DNA of 64,000 nt from contig NZ_JAUSSG010000001.1 of assembly GCF_030812215.1 (NCBI RefSeq), forward strand, positions 682,001 through 746,000, read 5' to 3'. The stretch is from Variovorax boronicumulans (GTDB lineage: Bacteria; Pseudomonadota; Gammaproteobacteria; Burkholderiales; Burkholderiaceae_C). The translations under genes and the position numbers were made by a program. Shown piece after piece: positions 17,480-29,397 of this stretch (position 1 is its first letter; every line of letters begins with the position of its first letter). Below the pieces are notes generated by a model. That model made no database searches. It was not told the origin of the DNA and saw nothing but the letters and a program-made list of their open reading frames with translations.

Positions 17480-17569
17480 GGCGCAAAGCTCCTGTTCTGA
17501 GGTCGAGTCTAGTCAATGCCGGGAGGGAAACGAACAATTCGCACGCCAACAACATCAAGGGGGAATGGC
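17480..17569. promoter_or_regulatory. Divergent promoter region, LysR regulator and ligase operon
   Basis: 90 bases between two divergent starts. It carries the ribosome binding site AAGGGGGAA before ATG 17570. LysR regulators usually bind such a region; no convincing T-N11-A box was singled out by eye. Confidence 0.5.
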
Positions 17570-18787
17570 ATGTCGACACGCAAGATTCGCAGCTTTGAAG
17601 ATCTCGATGCCATGAAGGGCAACGTCGATCACGTACTTACGCTCTTCAGCGGGGGGCTTGACAGCAGCTATGTGCTCAAGGAGCTCTCGCAGCGCAAGCT
17701 ACGCATTACCGCACTTTCAGTGGATGTGGGTGAAGGCTGCCAGATCCAGGACCTCAAAGAAATCGCCGACTTCTTCGGGGCCGATCTGACGATCGTGGAT
17801 GCCCGTGAAATGTTCGCGCATGAAGCCGTCGCACCCGCCATTCGTGCTCAAGCAAAGTACCTCGGGATGTACCCCGTGAGTTCCTCGCTCTCCCGCCCTA
17901 TCCTGGCCAAGGTTGCCGTGCAAGTTGCTCGTGAACTGGGCTGCGATGCGATCGTGCACACCGCCAACCAGTCGCAGAACAGCCTTCGAAGGCTCAACGG
18001 CGCCATCGGTCAGTTGGGGTACTCAGGTTGTTATGGAACACCCTACGAGCGCTCAATTCTCACGCGCGACGAGAAGATCGAAGTCCTCAGGCAGCTGGGA
18101 CTCACGCGATTTCAGGCTCGCGGCATCAGTGGCGATGCGAACCTGTGGTGCCGCGAATTTGAATCCGGATCGATCGACAACCCCGAAGGATTCTGGGTGC
18201 CGCCATCCCTGTTCGAGTGGACCCGTGCCCCAGAAACATCCCCCAAGACCCGGGAGATCCAGATCGACTTCCGCGCCGGCATTCCGGTAGCCATCGATCA
18301 ACAAGCCATTGATCTTGTCCCGCTGATCGCCTATCTCAACAAAACAGTCGGCGCGTATTCGATCGGCCGGTACAGCGGGCTGGAGCACCTCGAAGGAGGT
18401 CAGAAGGTCCTCGAGGTACGCGAAGCGCCTGCGGCAACCATTCTGATGGACGCCTACCGGCAGATTGAAACCGCGGTACTCGACGCGGAGCTGCTGCGGG
18501 AGAAGGTGGCGGTCGAGCTTCTGTGGACTCGCGAAGCCGTCGAGGGGCGGTGGTTCGGGCCATTGCGGCAATGCGCCGACGCATTCATCCGCATGTCGTC
18601 GGAGAAAGTGACGGGCACCGTTGTCTACAGCCTGCGTCAAGGTGCGATGGATCTGTGTTCGATCAAGGCGCCTGAGCCCCTCTATCTCACTGACCGCGAT
18701 GCATGGGAGAAGAGCTTGATCCAGGACGCATTTGCTCCACCGGCGCGCAACGCCCGCGCCCCCAGCGAAGAGGAGGTGGCAGCATGA
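17570..18787 (+). CDS. Argininosuccinate-synthase-like ATP-dependent ligase
   Basis: 405 residues, homologous along its length to ArgG. The ATP pyrophosphatase loop FSGGLDSS is at about 26-33, and ANLWCREFESGSIDNP, GIPVAIDQQ and RWFGPLRQCADAFI...VTGTV match ArgG blocks. The loop that in ArgG reads ATGKGNDQVR and holds citrulline and aspartate reads ANQSQNSLRR (131-140), so substrate choice is probably different. ArgG adenylates a ureido group and adds an amine. No argininosuccinate lyase is nearby. The start is ATG 17570, with AAGGGGGAA upstream. Its stop overlaps the oxygenase start (ATGA). GC is lower than nearby (about 60% in one sampled row). Confidence 0.85.
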   Translation: MSTRKIRSFEDLDAMKGNVDHVLTLFSGGLDSSYVLKELSQRKLRITALSVDVGEGCQIQDLKEIADFFGADLTIVDAREMFAHEAVAPAIRAQAKYLGMYPVSSSLSRPILAKVAVQVARELGCDAIVHTANQSQNSLRRLNGAIGQLGYSGCYGTPYERSILTRDEKIEVLRQLGLTRFQARGISGDANLWCREFESGSIDNPEGFWVPPSLFEWTRAPETSPKTREIQIDFRAGIPVAIDQQAIDLVPLIAYLNKTVGAYSIGRYSGLEHLEGGQKVLEVREAPAATILMDAYRQIETAVLDAELLREKVAVELLWTREAVEGRWFGPLRQCADAFIRMSSEKVTGTVVYSLRQGAMDLCSIKAPEPLYLTDRDAWEKSLIQDAFAPPARNARAPSEEEVAA

Positions 18788-19536
18788 CGAGCGAAGTCAT
18801 CGAAGCCTCGACGATGGAAAGCGCGTTGATCGAAGGATTCGGGCGGAACCTGAACAAGCTGCGATTCCTGTTCTTTCCCGGTAACGCCCTGAGCGACTTG
18901 CTGGGCCTGACACAGGAGGACATCAAAGATTTTGCATCGCATTGGCCTCGACTGACATCGGATCGCTACATGGGCGACGGAGGAACCTACAGGTTCCGTC
19001 GCTATGGAGCATTTGATTCGCAGCCTGGATCGACCCGTCGACTGTTGCCACATGGCCCATACCAGCAACCCAAATACATCAACAGCCTCAACGGCGACGT
19101 GGCTCGGCTGTTCGATCCTCTGGAGCCTACGTTCGTTGCGCATCGGACGTTGAATAGGCTGCTCGACTGGCTCACGACCCTGTACGACCAGTGCGAGGGC
19201 GGTCAACAACGCTGGAACATCCGCCTGCATCCGTACCGAGTCCTGGCCAGACAGGATGAGAAAGGAAATCCCACCCCGGAGGGACTTCACAGGGACGGTG
19301 TGGACTACATCGTGAGCATGATGGTGTCGCGACGCAATGTAGAAGGGGGCGAGACGACCATCACCGACAACGACAGCCAGGTGCTTTGGCAGAGGACGCT
19401 TCAAAAACCTATGGACATCGTCATCGGCAAGGACGCACACACGATGCACGCGGTCTCACCGGTGTCGCCGATCGACACCAGCAAAGAGGCCTATCGGGAC
19501 GTCCTGGTGATCGCTTTCACCAAGGTGGCTGCATGA
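18784..19536 (+). CDS. 2-oxoglutarate/Fe(II) dioxygenase family protein (PF10014-like)
   Basis: 250 residues. The iron facial triad is clear: His169 and Asp171 in EGLHRDGVDYIVSMMV, and His222 in AHTMHAVSPV. Arg238 in AYRDVLVIAF fits the 2-oxoglutarate carboxylate. NVEGGETTI is also typical. The family includes bacterial free L-amino-acid hydroxylases such as isoleucine dioxygenase. It starts in an ATGA overlap with the ligase and ends in an ATGA overlap with the exporter. It likely hydroxylates an amino acid made or used by the ligase; order of steps is unknown. Confidence 0.88.
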   Translation: MTSEVIEASTMESALIEGFGRNLNKLRFLFFPGNALSDLLGLTQEDIKDFASHWPRLTSDRYMGDGGTYRFRRYGAFDSQPGSTRRLLPHGPYQQPKYINSLNGDVARLFDPLEPTFVAHRTLNRLLDWLTTLYDQCEGGQQRWNIRLHPYRVLARQDEKGNPTPEGLHRDGVDYIVSMMVSRRNVEGGETTITDNDSQVLWQRTLQKPMDIVIGKDAHTMHAVSPVSPIDTSKEAYRDVLVIAFTKVAA

Positions 19537-20477
19537 ATACCTCGTCCATCGCCACGGACTCGAAGGGATCGGTCAAGACGGGGGCGCGATTCTGGCCGTT
19601 GTTCGGTCCAGTCGAGTGGCTGCTGCTTCTGGTGGCCGTGATATGGGGAGGTAGTTATAGCGCCGCCAAGTTTGCGACAGAGCAGGTGCCCGTATTGCAG
19701 TTCCTGGTGCTGCGCTTCGGCCTGACTTTCCTGATTCTGCTGCCCGCACTGCGAGGGCTGGCGGTAGCGTCGTGGCCGGCAGCGCTGACCGGCGCGTCGA
19801 TGCTGGGCATCAACCTCTTGGCCATCTTCGTCTGTGAGACTTTCGGGGTTTCATTGACCACTGCCTCCAACGCAGCATTTCTCATCAGCCTCTGCGTGGC
19901 CTTTACACCGTTGTGCGAGTGGTGGCTGCTCAAGGCAAGGCCCTCTGGCGCAGTTCTGGCGGCGGCTGGACTGTCGTTGTTGGGCGCAGGACTGCTGGCG
20001 TTTCAACATGGCGGATCGGCCAGCCTCGCCTGGGGTGACGGCCTGATGGTGCTTGCAGCCTTTCTGCGGGGCATCATGGTCTGCTTGACACGCCTCTATG
20101 GTCAAAGACACGGTCTGCCTGCACTCACGGTGACGGCAGTTCAGATGGGCGTGATGACGCTGGGTTCAGCAGTCTTGATGCTCGCTGTACACGGCACTGC
20201 CTGGCCACCATTGCCGAGCAGCGTGTCGTTCTGGTCGGCAATGGCATTCCTGGTGTTGCTGTGCACGTTGTTTGCTTTTTTTGTGCAGAACTACGCGGCA
20301 TCGCGCACCAGTCCTTCGCGCGTGGCTTTGCTCATGGGCAGCGAACCGATGTGGGGTGCGCTGATCGCCGTCCTCTGGTTGGGCGAAAAAATGGCGTTGC
20401 AGGGCTGGATCGGTGGCCTGCTGATCGTTGCGTCAGCATGGTGGGTGACACAGCCAGAAAGAAACAAGCGCGCGTAG
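19533..20477 (+). CDS. EamA/DMT family transporter
   Basis: 314 residues with about ten membrane helices in two EamA repeats (for example VEWLLLLVAVIWGGSYSAAKFA, LVLRFGLTFLILLPAL, FWSAMAFLVLLCTLFAFFVQNYA, MGSEPMWGALIAVLWLGEKM, GWIGGLLIVASAWWV). DMT carriers often export amino acids and small metabolites. Coupled to the oxygenase by an ATGA overlap, so probably the exporter of the modified amino acid. Last gene of the trio, followed by a bidirectional hairpin. Confidence 0.9.
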   Translation: MNTSSIATDSKGSVKTGARFWPLFGPVEWLLLLVAVIWGGSYSAAKFATEQVPVLQFLVLRFGLTFLILLPALRGLAVASWPAALTGASMLGINLLAIFVCETFGVSLTTASNAAFLISLCVAFTPLCEWWLLKARPSGAVLAAAGLSLLGAGLLAFQHGGSASLAWGDGLMVLAAFLRGIMVCLTRLYGQRHGLPALTVTAVQMGVMTLGSAVLMLAVHGTAWPPLPSSVSFWSAMAFLVLLCTLFAFFVQNYAASRTSPSRVALLMGSEPMWGALIAVLWLGEKMALQGWIGGLLIVASAWWVTQPERNKRA

Positions 20478-20525
20478 TTTCCCCCGTGTGCCAAACGAAA
20501 AGTAAGAGGCGGTGCAGTTGGACAC

Positions 20526-20561
20526 AAAAAAAAGGGGCGCACCTTTCGGTGTCGCCCCTTT
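20526..20561 (-). terminator. Bidirectional rho-independent terminator between EamA and glpV
   Basis: Stem GGGGCG-CACC (20534-20543) pairs with GGTG and CGCCCC (20548-20558, one bulged T), with loop TTTC. On the minus strand it is followed by eight T, so it is a strong terminator for the glp operon; on the plus strand only TTTC follows, but it can still serve the EamA operon. Confidence 0.9.
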
Positions 20562-20602
20562 CACTGTGCAAGCCAGCAGTCTGGCGGGCCAGGCAGGCGC
20601 GC

Positions 20603-22333
<1,731 letters not shown>

Positions 22334-22434
22334 GAATGTGTCTCCTCGGTTGTGCTTCCCCGGTTTTTTCCATCGCGGCTCCGGGGAGGCGGAGAGCCGG
22401 ACGCGTTTGCAAAATCGTTGGGCCTCTCAGCCTC

Positions 22435-22743
22435 TCAGCCTTTGCGCATCACCAGCGCGAGCACCAGCATCGACAGCACGAAGCTGATCCAGATCGAGGG
22501 CTCGGCTTCCAGGCTCAGCCATTCCTGGAACTTGCCGGCCAGGCCGATGAAGATCAGGTTCACATAGGCCGCCGACAACAGGCCGATGAAGAGCCGGTCG
22601 CCGCGCGTGGTGGCAATCGGCAGCCAGCCACGGCGCATCGTGGTGGGCGACTTGAATTCCCACACCGTCATGCCGACCAGCATGAGCGCGATGCAGGTGA
22701 AGAACACGGCCACGGGGGTGGTCCAGACCATCCAGTCGAACAT
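22435..22743 (-). CDS. glpU: Small membrane component of glycerol ABC transporter (DUF2160)
   Basis: 102 residues starting MFDWMVWTTP, with GAAGGAAT as ribosome binding site. Three predicted helices: VAVFFTCIALMLVGMTV, LFIGLLSAAYVNLIFIGL and ISFVLSMLVLALVM. This is the DUF2160 family, found as GlpU in rhizobial and betaproteobacterial glycerol transporters; its precise role there is unclear. It lies between glpQ and glpV. Confidence 0.88.
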   Translation of the reverse strand: MFDWMVWTTPVAVFFTCIALMLVGMTVWEFKSPTTMRRGWLPIATTRGDRLFIGLLSAAYVNLIFIGLAGKFQEWLSLEAEPSIWISFVLSMLVLALVMRKG

Positions 22744-22908
22744 CACAGATTCCTTCTCAAAGACCCGCTGGCGCTTCCTGCGCCAGTGGAGCTGGATACA
22801 TGCAGAGCCCAGGCGGGAAACACCGCGGAACCGGCTTTGCCGGGCCGCTGGTGTTGCCCCCTTGAGGGGGGATGCGAGCCACACGAAGTGGGCGAGAGTC
22901 GGGGGTGG
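22744..22908. repeat. Intergenic hairpin repeat between glpQ and glpU
   Basis: 165 bases without a gene. It contains a GC-rich hairpin (ACCGGCTTTGCCGGG), the inverted repeat CCCCCTTGAGGGGG (22857-22870), CCACACGAAGTGG (about 22879-22891) and a GAGTCGGGGGT tail. The last part resembles 14190-14238. It could reduce read-through from the permeases into glpU and glpV. Confidence 0.6.
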
Positions 22909-23717
22909 TCATACTCTGCCCATCGCGAAACCCTTCGCGATGTAGTGACGCACGAACCAGATCACGATCGCGCCAGGAACGATGGTCAGGACACCCGCTG
23001 CTGCCAGCGTTGCCCAGTCCATGCCCGAGGCGCTCACCGTGCGTGTCATCGTCGCGACGATGGGCTTCGCATTCACGCTCGTGAGCGTGCGTGCCAGCAG
23101 CAGCTCGACCCAGCTGAACATGAAGCAGAAGAACGCCGCCACGCCCACGCCCGCCTTGATGAGCGGCAGGAAGATCGTCGCGAAGAAGCGCGGGAACGAG
23201 TAGCCGTCGATATACGCCGTCTCGTCGATCTCGCGCGGAATGCCGCTCATGAAGCCTTCCAGGATCCACACCGCCAGCGGCACGTTGAACAAGAGGTGCG
23301 CGAGCGCCACGCCCAGGTGCGTGTCCATCAGGCCGACCGTGCTGTAGAGCTGGAAGAACGGCAGCAAAAACACCGCGGGCGGCGTCATGCGGTTCGTCAG
23401 CAGCCAGAAGAACACGTGCTTGTCGCCCAGGAACGAGTAGCGCGAGAACGCATAGGCCGCCGGCAGCGCCACGGCAAGCGAGATCACCGTGTTGATCGCC
23501 ACGTAGATCAGGCTGTTGATGTAGCCCGAGTACCACGACTCGTCGGTGAAGATGCGCGCGTAGTTCGCCCAGGTGAGCTGCTGCGGGAAGAACGAGAAGC
23601 TCGAAAGAATCTCCTCGTTCGTCTTGAAGCTCATGTTGATCATCCAGTAGATGGGCAACAGCGCGAACAGGATGTACAGCACCAGGAAGATGCTGCGCTT
23701 GTGGAAGCGTTTTTCGT

Positions 23718-23721
<4 letters not shown>
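22909..23721 (-). CDS. glpQ: Glycerol ABC transporter permease
   Basis: 270 residues with six helices, of the MalG type. It carries the EAA motif ETAYIDGYSFPRFFATIFLPLIKAG, which contacts the ATPases. Starts at ATG 23721 in an ATGA overlap with the upstream permease. Together with glpP it forms the membrane channel of the glycerol importer. Confidence 0.92.
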
Positions 23722-24608
<887 letters not shown>

Positions 24609-24669
24609 TCCAATACCTCCGTGCTTCGCACTGCGGTACGAACTTGCTTGGGGCGGCCCAGCGCTGCGT

Positions 24670-25740
24670 TCATGCGACCAGTTCCTCGTCTTTGTAATAG
24701 CAGGTATGCGTGTCCAGAACCCGCAGCCACACCGTGTCCCCAGGGGCCGGCGGTTGCTCGTCGGAGTGCAGCCGCACCTTGACGACGATGCCGTCGACTT
24801 CGGCGCTCAGCATGACATGCGTGCCGACGTCCTGCACCTGTTTCACCACCGCCGGCACGGCGCCGGCGGCGCCGGCGTTCGACAGACGCAGGTACTCGGG
24901 GCGAATGCCGATCTTGAGCGCCCCTTGTGGCAGTTCGCGCGTGGGCACGAGCGGCGTGCCTGCCACTTCGAGGGCGCCGTTGATGCTCTTGGCGGCAAGG
25001 AAGTTCATGCCCGGCGAGCCGATGAAGTGACCGACGAAGGTGTGGGCCGGCCGCTCGAACAGCGCCTCGGCGCTGCCCACCTGAACGGCCTTGCCGCGCG
25101 TCATGACCACCACCTCCTCGGCGAAAGTGAGCGCCTCGACCTGGTCGTGCGTCACGTAGATCAGCGTGAGCTTGAGCTCGCGATGGATCTGCTTCAACTT
25201 GCGGCGCAGCTGCCACTTCAGGTGCGGATCGATCACGGTGAGCGGCTCGTCGAAGAGCACGGCCGACACGTCGCTGCGCACGAGCCCGCGGCCCAGCGAG
25301 ATCTTCTGCTTGGCGTCGGCCGCAAGACCCGCCGCGCGCTGGTTGAGCTGGCCGCTCATGTCGAGCATCTCGGCGATCTCGCCGACGCGCTTCTTGATCT
25401 GGTCTTCGGGCACCTTGCGGTTGCGCAGCGGAAACGCGAGGTTCTCGGCCACGGTCATGGTGTCGTAGATCACCGGGAACTGGAACACCTGCGCGATGTT
25501 GCGCTCCTGCGGCGTGGCGCGCGTCATGTCGCGGCCGTCGAAGGTCACCGTGCCATGCGAGGGCACGAGCAGGCCCGAGATGATGTTGAGCATGGTCGTC
25601 TTGCCGCAGCCCGAGGGGCCGAGCAAGGCGTAGGCACCGCCGTCGCGAAAGCTCATCTTCAACGGCAGCAGCGCGTAGTCGCTGTCCTGCGTGGGGTTGG
25701 GGCGATAGGCGTGGGCCAGGTCGAGATCGATGCGTGCCAT
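24670..25740 (-). CDS. glpT: Glycerol ABC transporter ATP-binding protein with degenerate signature motif
   Basis: 356 residues starting MARIDLD. Walker A GPSGCGKT (41-48), Walker B VLFDEP (161-166) and the H-loop YVTHDQVEAL are intact, with a C-terminal TOBE-like domain as in MalK. The site that should read LSGGQ reads LAADAKQ (139-145), so one of the two composite ATP sites of the GlpS/GlpT heterodimer is probably weak. The gene lies one base after glpS; the start chosen matches the conserved family N-terminus. Confidence 0.92.
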   Translation of the reverse strand: MARIDLDLAHAYRPNPTQDSDYALLPLKMSFRDGGAYALLGPSGCGKTTMLNIISGLLVPSHGTVTFDGRDMTRATPQERNIAQVFQFPVIYDTMTVAENLAFPLRNRKVPEDQIKKRVGEIAEMLDMSGQLNQRAAGLAADAKQKISLGRGLVRSDVSAVLFDEPLTVIDPHLKWQLRRKLKQIHRELKLTLIYVTHDQVEALTFAEEVVVMTRGKAVQVGSAEALFERPAHTFVGHFIGSPGMNFLAAKSINGALEVAGTPLVPTRELPQGALKIGIRPEYLRLSNAGAAGAVPAVVKQVQDVGTHVMLSAEVDGIVVKVRLHSDEQPPAPGDTVWLRVLDTHTCYYKDEELVA

Positions 25741-25741
25741 C

Positions 25742-26814
<1,073 letters not shown>

Positions 26815-26815
<1 letters not shown>

Positions 26816-28485
26816 CAGCTCACCTCCACTTCCACTTTTTCGTTGTTCTTCGCGTTGGCCTCGAGCCAGGCCGCGACCTGTTCGCGCTCGGCCGGCGTGT
26901 AGTGCAGGCCGAGCTTGGAGCGGCGCCAGAGCACGTCGTCCGAGCTCACGGCCCACTCATGGGTTTGCAGGAAGCGCAGTTCGCGCTCGTGCAGGTCTGG
27001 CGCCACCGCGGGGCCCAGGTCGGCGAGCGACTTCGCATCGCCGAGCAGTTCCGACACCCGGGCGCCGTAGGCGCGCGCGAGGCGGCGCGCGAGCTTGCCG
27101 TAGAGCCAGGGGTACTTCGCCTGCACGGCCGAGACGAAACGCTCGAAGTCGTCGTCGGGCCGCTTCGCAGCGCCGATCCATGCCGAGAGGTCGCCGCCGG
27201 CGAGGAACGCGCCATCGGTCCAGGCGGGACGCTGCGCGCTCGACTGGCCCAGCATCTTGCCGACCTCGTCGGCCGCGTCTTCCGCGAGCTTGCGGAAGGT
27301 GGTGATCTTGCCGCCCCACACCGACAGCAGCGGCGCGGCGGTGGTGTTCGACTCCAGCATGTAGTCGCGCGTGACGGCCGAGGGGTCGCCCGAGGCGTCG
27401 TCCAGCAGCGGGCGCACGCCCGAGTAGGTCCACACCACGTCGGCCGGCACGATGGCCTTCTCGAAATAGCGGCTGGCCTGCGTGCAGAGGTAGTCGATCT
27501 CTTCCTGTGCGATGCGCGCGGCGCCGGGGTCGTCGCCGTTCAGCTCGATGTCGGTGGTGCCGATCAGCGTGAACTCGTCCTGGTAGGGAATGGCGAAGAT
27601 GATCCGCTTGTCGGGGTTCTGGAAGATGTAGGCGTGGTCGTGCTCGAACAGGCGCGGCACGATGATGTGGCTGCCCTTCACGAGGCGCAGGCTCTTGGTG
27701 GCGAGCGATTCGCCCTTGGCCGATTGAGCCACGCCGCGCAGGAACGACTCGGCCCAGGGTCCGGCTGCGTTCACGACGGCGCGGGCCCGCACGGTGCGGG
27801 TGCCTTGCGGGCCTTCCAGCGTGGCGGTCCAGCCATCGGCATCGCGCCGCGCATGGGTGCAGCGGGTGCGCGTCAACACCTCGGCGCCGCGCGCTTGCGC
27901 ATCGAGCGCGTTCAGCACCACGAGGCGCGCGTCGTCGACCCAGCCGTCCGAATAGACGAAGCCGCGCTTGTACTGGTCCTTCAGCGGCTTGCCGGCCGCG
28001 TGCCTGCGCAGGTCGACGCTGCGCGAACCCGGCAGCACCTCGCGCTTCGCAAGATGGTCGTACATGAACAGGCCGATGCGGATCATCCAGGCCGGCCGCA
28101 TCGAGGGGTCGTGCGGCATCACGAAGCGCAGCGGCCACATGATGTGCGGCGCGCTCTTGAGCAGCACCTCGCGCTCCTGCAGCGCCTTGCGCACCAGCGA
28201 GAACTCGTAGTACTCCAGGTAGCGCAGGCCGCCGTGGATCAGCTTGGTGGAAGAGGAAGACGTGTGCGAGGCGAGGTCGTCCTTCTCGCACAGCACGACA
28301 CGCCAGCCGCGGCCGGCGAGGTCGCGCGCGATGCCGCAGCCATTGATGCCGCCGCCGACGATCAGCACATCGCAATCGGTGGTGGGCAGCGGCAGATTGG
28401 AGGAGGAATCGCTCACAGGAAATGGGTCCGTTGAATCGTGACTTTGGTCACTGGAGGGCGCCATTGTATTTTCGTGTTTTTTCAT
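26815..28485 (-). CDS. glpD: Aerobic glycerol-3-phosphate dehydrogenase
   Basis: 556 residues. FAD-binding motif [33 protein letters not shown] (from about residue 40), then [20 protein letters not shown], typical of GlpD. Oxidises glycerol-3-phosphate to dihydroxyacetone phosphate at the inner membrane and feeds the quinone pool. The N-terminal 38 residues are a Ser/Asp-rich extension. The start at 28485 is supported by AAGGAA five bases upstream. First gene of the minus-strand glp operon; probably repressed by the divergent glpR. Confidence 0.94.
28469..28483. promoter_or_regulatory. Possible GlpR half-sites over the glpD start
   Basis: TTTTCGTGTTTTTTC, a T-rich run with one TTTCG element, overlaps the first codons of glpD. 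It resembles DeoR/GlpR-type TTCG repeats. The position inside the coding start is unusual, so the call is tentative. Confidence 0.35.
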
Positions 28486-28531
28486 TTGGATTCCTTTTGG
28501 CGCGATTTTCCTCCGAGTTTTCCCTTAGTCA

Positions 28532-28551
28532 GGTTCGTTTTGGTTCGCTTT
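28532..28551. promoter_or_regulatory. Tandem GlpR-type operator between glpD and glpR
   Basis: Two adjacent ten-base direct repeats, GGTTCGTTTT and GGTTCGCTTT. Repeated TTCG elements are the usual recognition pattern of DeoR-family GlpR. They sit between the divergent glpD and glpR starts and could control both. Confidence 0.65.
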
Positions 28552-28606
28552 AAAGTGACGCGCCCTGTACGCTGCCCGCAGTCTTTACGCTTTCCACGAC
28601 GCCCCT

Positions 28607-29371
28607 GTGAACTCCAACCCGCGCCAGATCAACCTCCTGGACACCGTGCGCACGCGCGGCTCCGTCACCGTCGAACAGCTGGCCGACATGCTGGGCGTGA
28701 CCCTGCAGACCGTGCGGCGCGACGTGCAGCGGCTGGCCGACGAGGGGTTGCTCACGCGTTTTCACGGCGGCGTGCGCGTGCCCAGTTCCACCACCGAGAA
28801 CATCGGCTACCAGCAGCGCGAAACCCTGAACGCCGAAGGCAAGGCGCGCATCGCGCAACGCGTGGCCGAGCTGGTGCCCAACGACTGCTCGCTGATCCTG
28901 AACATCGGCACCACCACCGAGGCCATCGCCAAGGCGCTGATGCGCCACACGGGCCTGCGCGTGATCACCAACAACCTGAACGTGGCGACCATCCTGAGCG
29001 GCAACAACTCGTGCGAGGTGATCGTGGCCGGCGGCTCGGTGCGTGCGCGCGACCGCGCCATCGTGGGCGAGGCGACCATCGATTTCATCCGCCAGTTCAA
29101 GGTGGACATCGCGCTCATCGGCGTGTCGAGCATCGAGGCCGACGGGTCGCTGCGCGACTTCGACCTGCGCGAGGTGAAGGTGGCGCAGACCATCATTGCG
29201 CAGGCGCGCGAGGTGTGGCTTGCGGCCGATGCGAGCAAGTTCAACCGGCCGGCGATGATCCAGCTGGGCACGCTCTCGCAGATCGATCGCCTCTTCACCG
29301 ATGCCGCGCCGCCCGCACCCTTCGCCGACCTGCTGCATGCGGCGCAGGTTCGCCTCGAGATCGCGCGGTAG
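28607..29371 (+). CDS. glpR: DeoR family repressor of glycerol metabolism
   Basis: 254 residues: N-terminal DeoR HTH ([39 protein letters not shown]) and C-terminal sugar-phosphate sensing domain ([40 protein letters not shown]). Expected effector is glycerol-3-phosphate. GTG start at 28607. It precedes glpK by 26 bases in the same direction and is divergent from glpD, so it can autoregulate the whole regulon. Confidence 0.92.
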   Translation: MNSNPRQINLLDTVRTRGSVTVEQLADMLGVTLQTVRRDVQRLADEGLLTRFHGGVRVPSSTTENIGYQQRETLNAEGKARIAQRVAELVPNDCSLILNIGTTTEAIAKALMRHTGLRVITNNLNVATILSGNNSCEVIVAGGSVRARDRAIVGEATIDFIRQFKVDIALIGVSSIEADGSLRDFDLREVKVAQTIIAQAREVWLAADASKFNRPAMIQLGTLSQIDRLFTDAAPPAPFADLLHAAQVRLEIAR

Positions 29372-29397
29372 GCAACCCCACAGGAAACGAAGTCCGA

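Noticed and set aside
17516..17569. Upstream start for the ArgG-like gene
   Set aside because: The ATG at 17570 has a strong ribosome binding site and matches the expected length; the extra residues are low complexity and lie in the regulator's promoter region.
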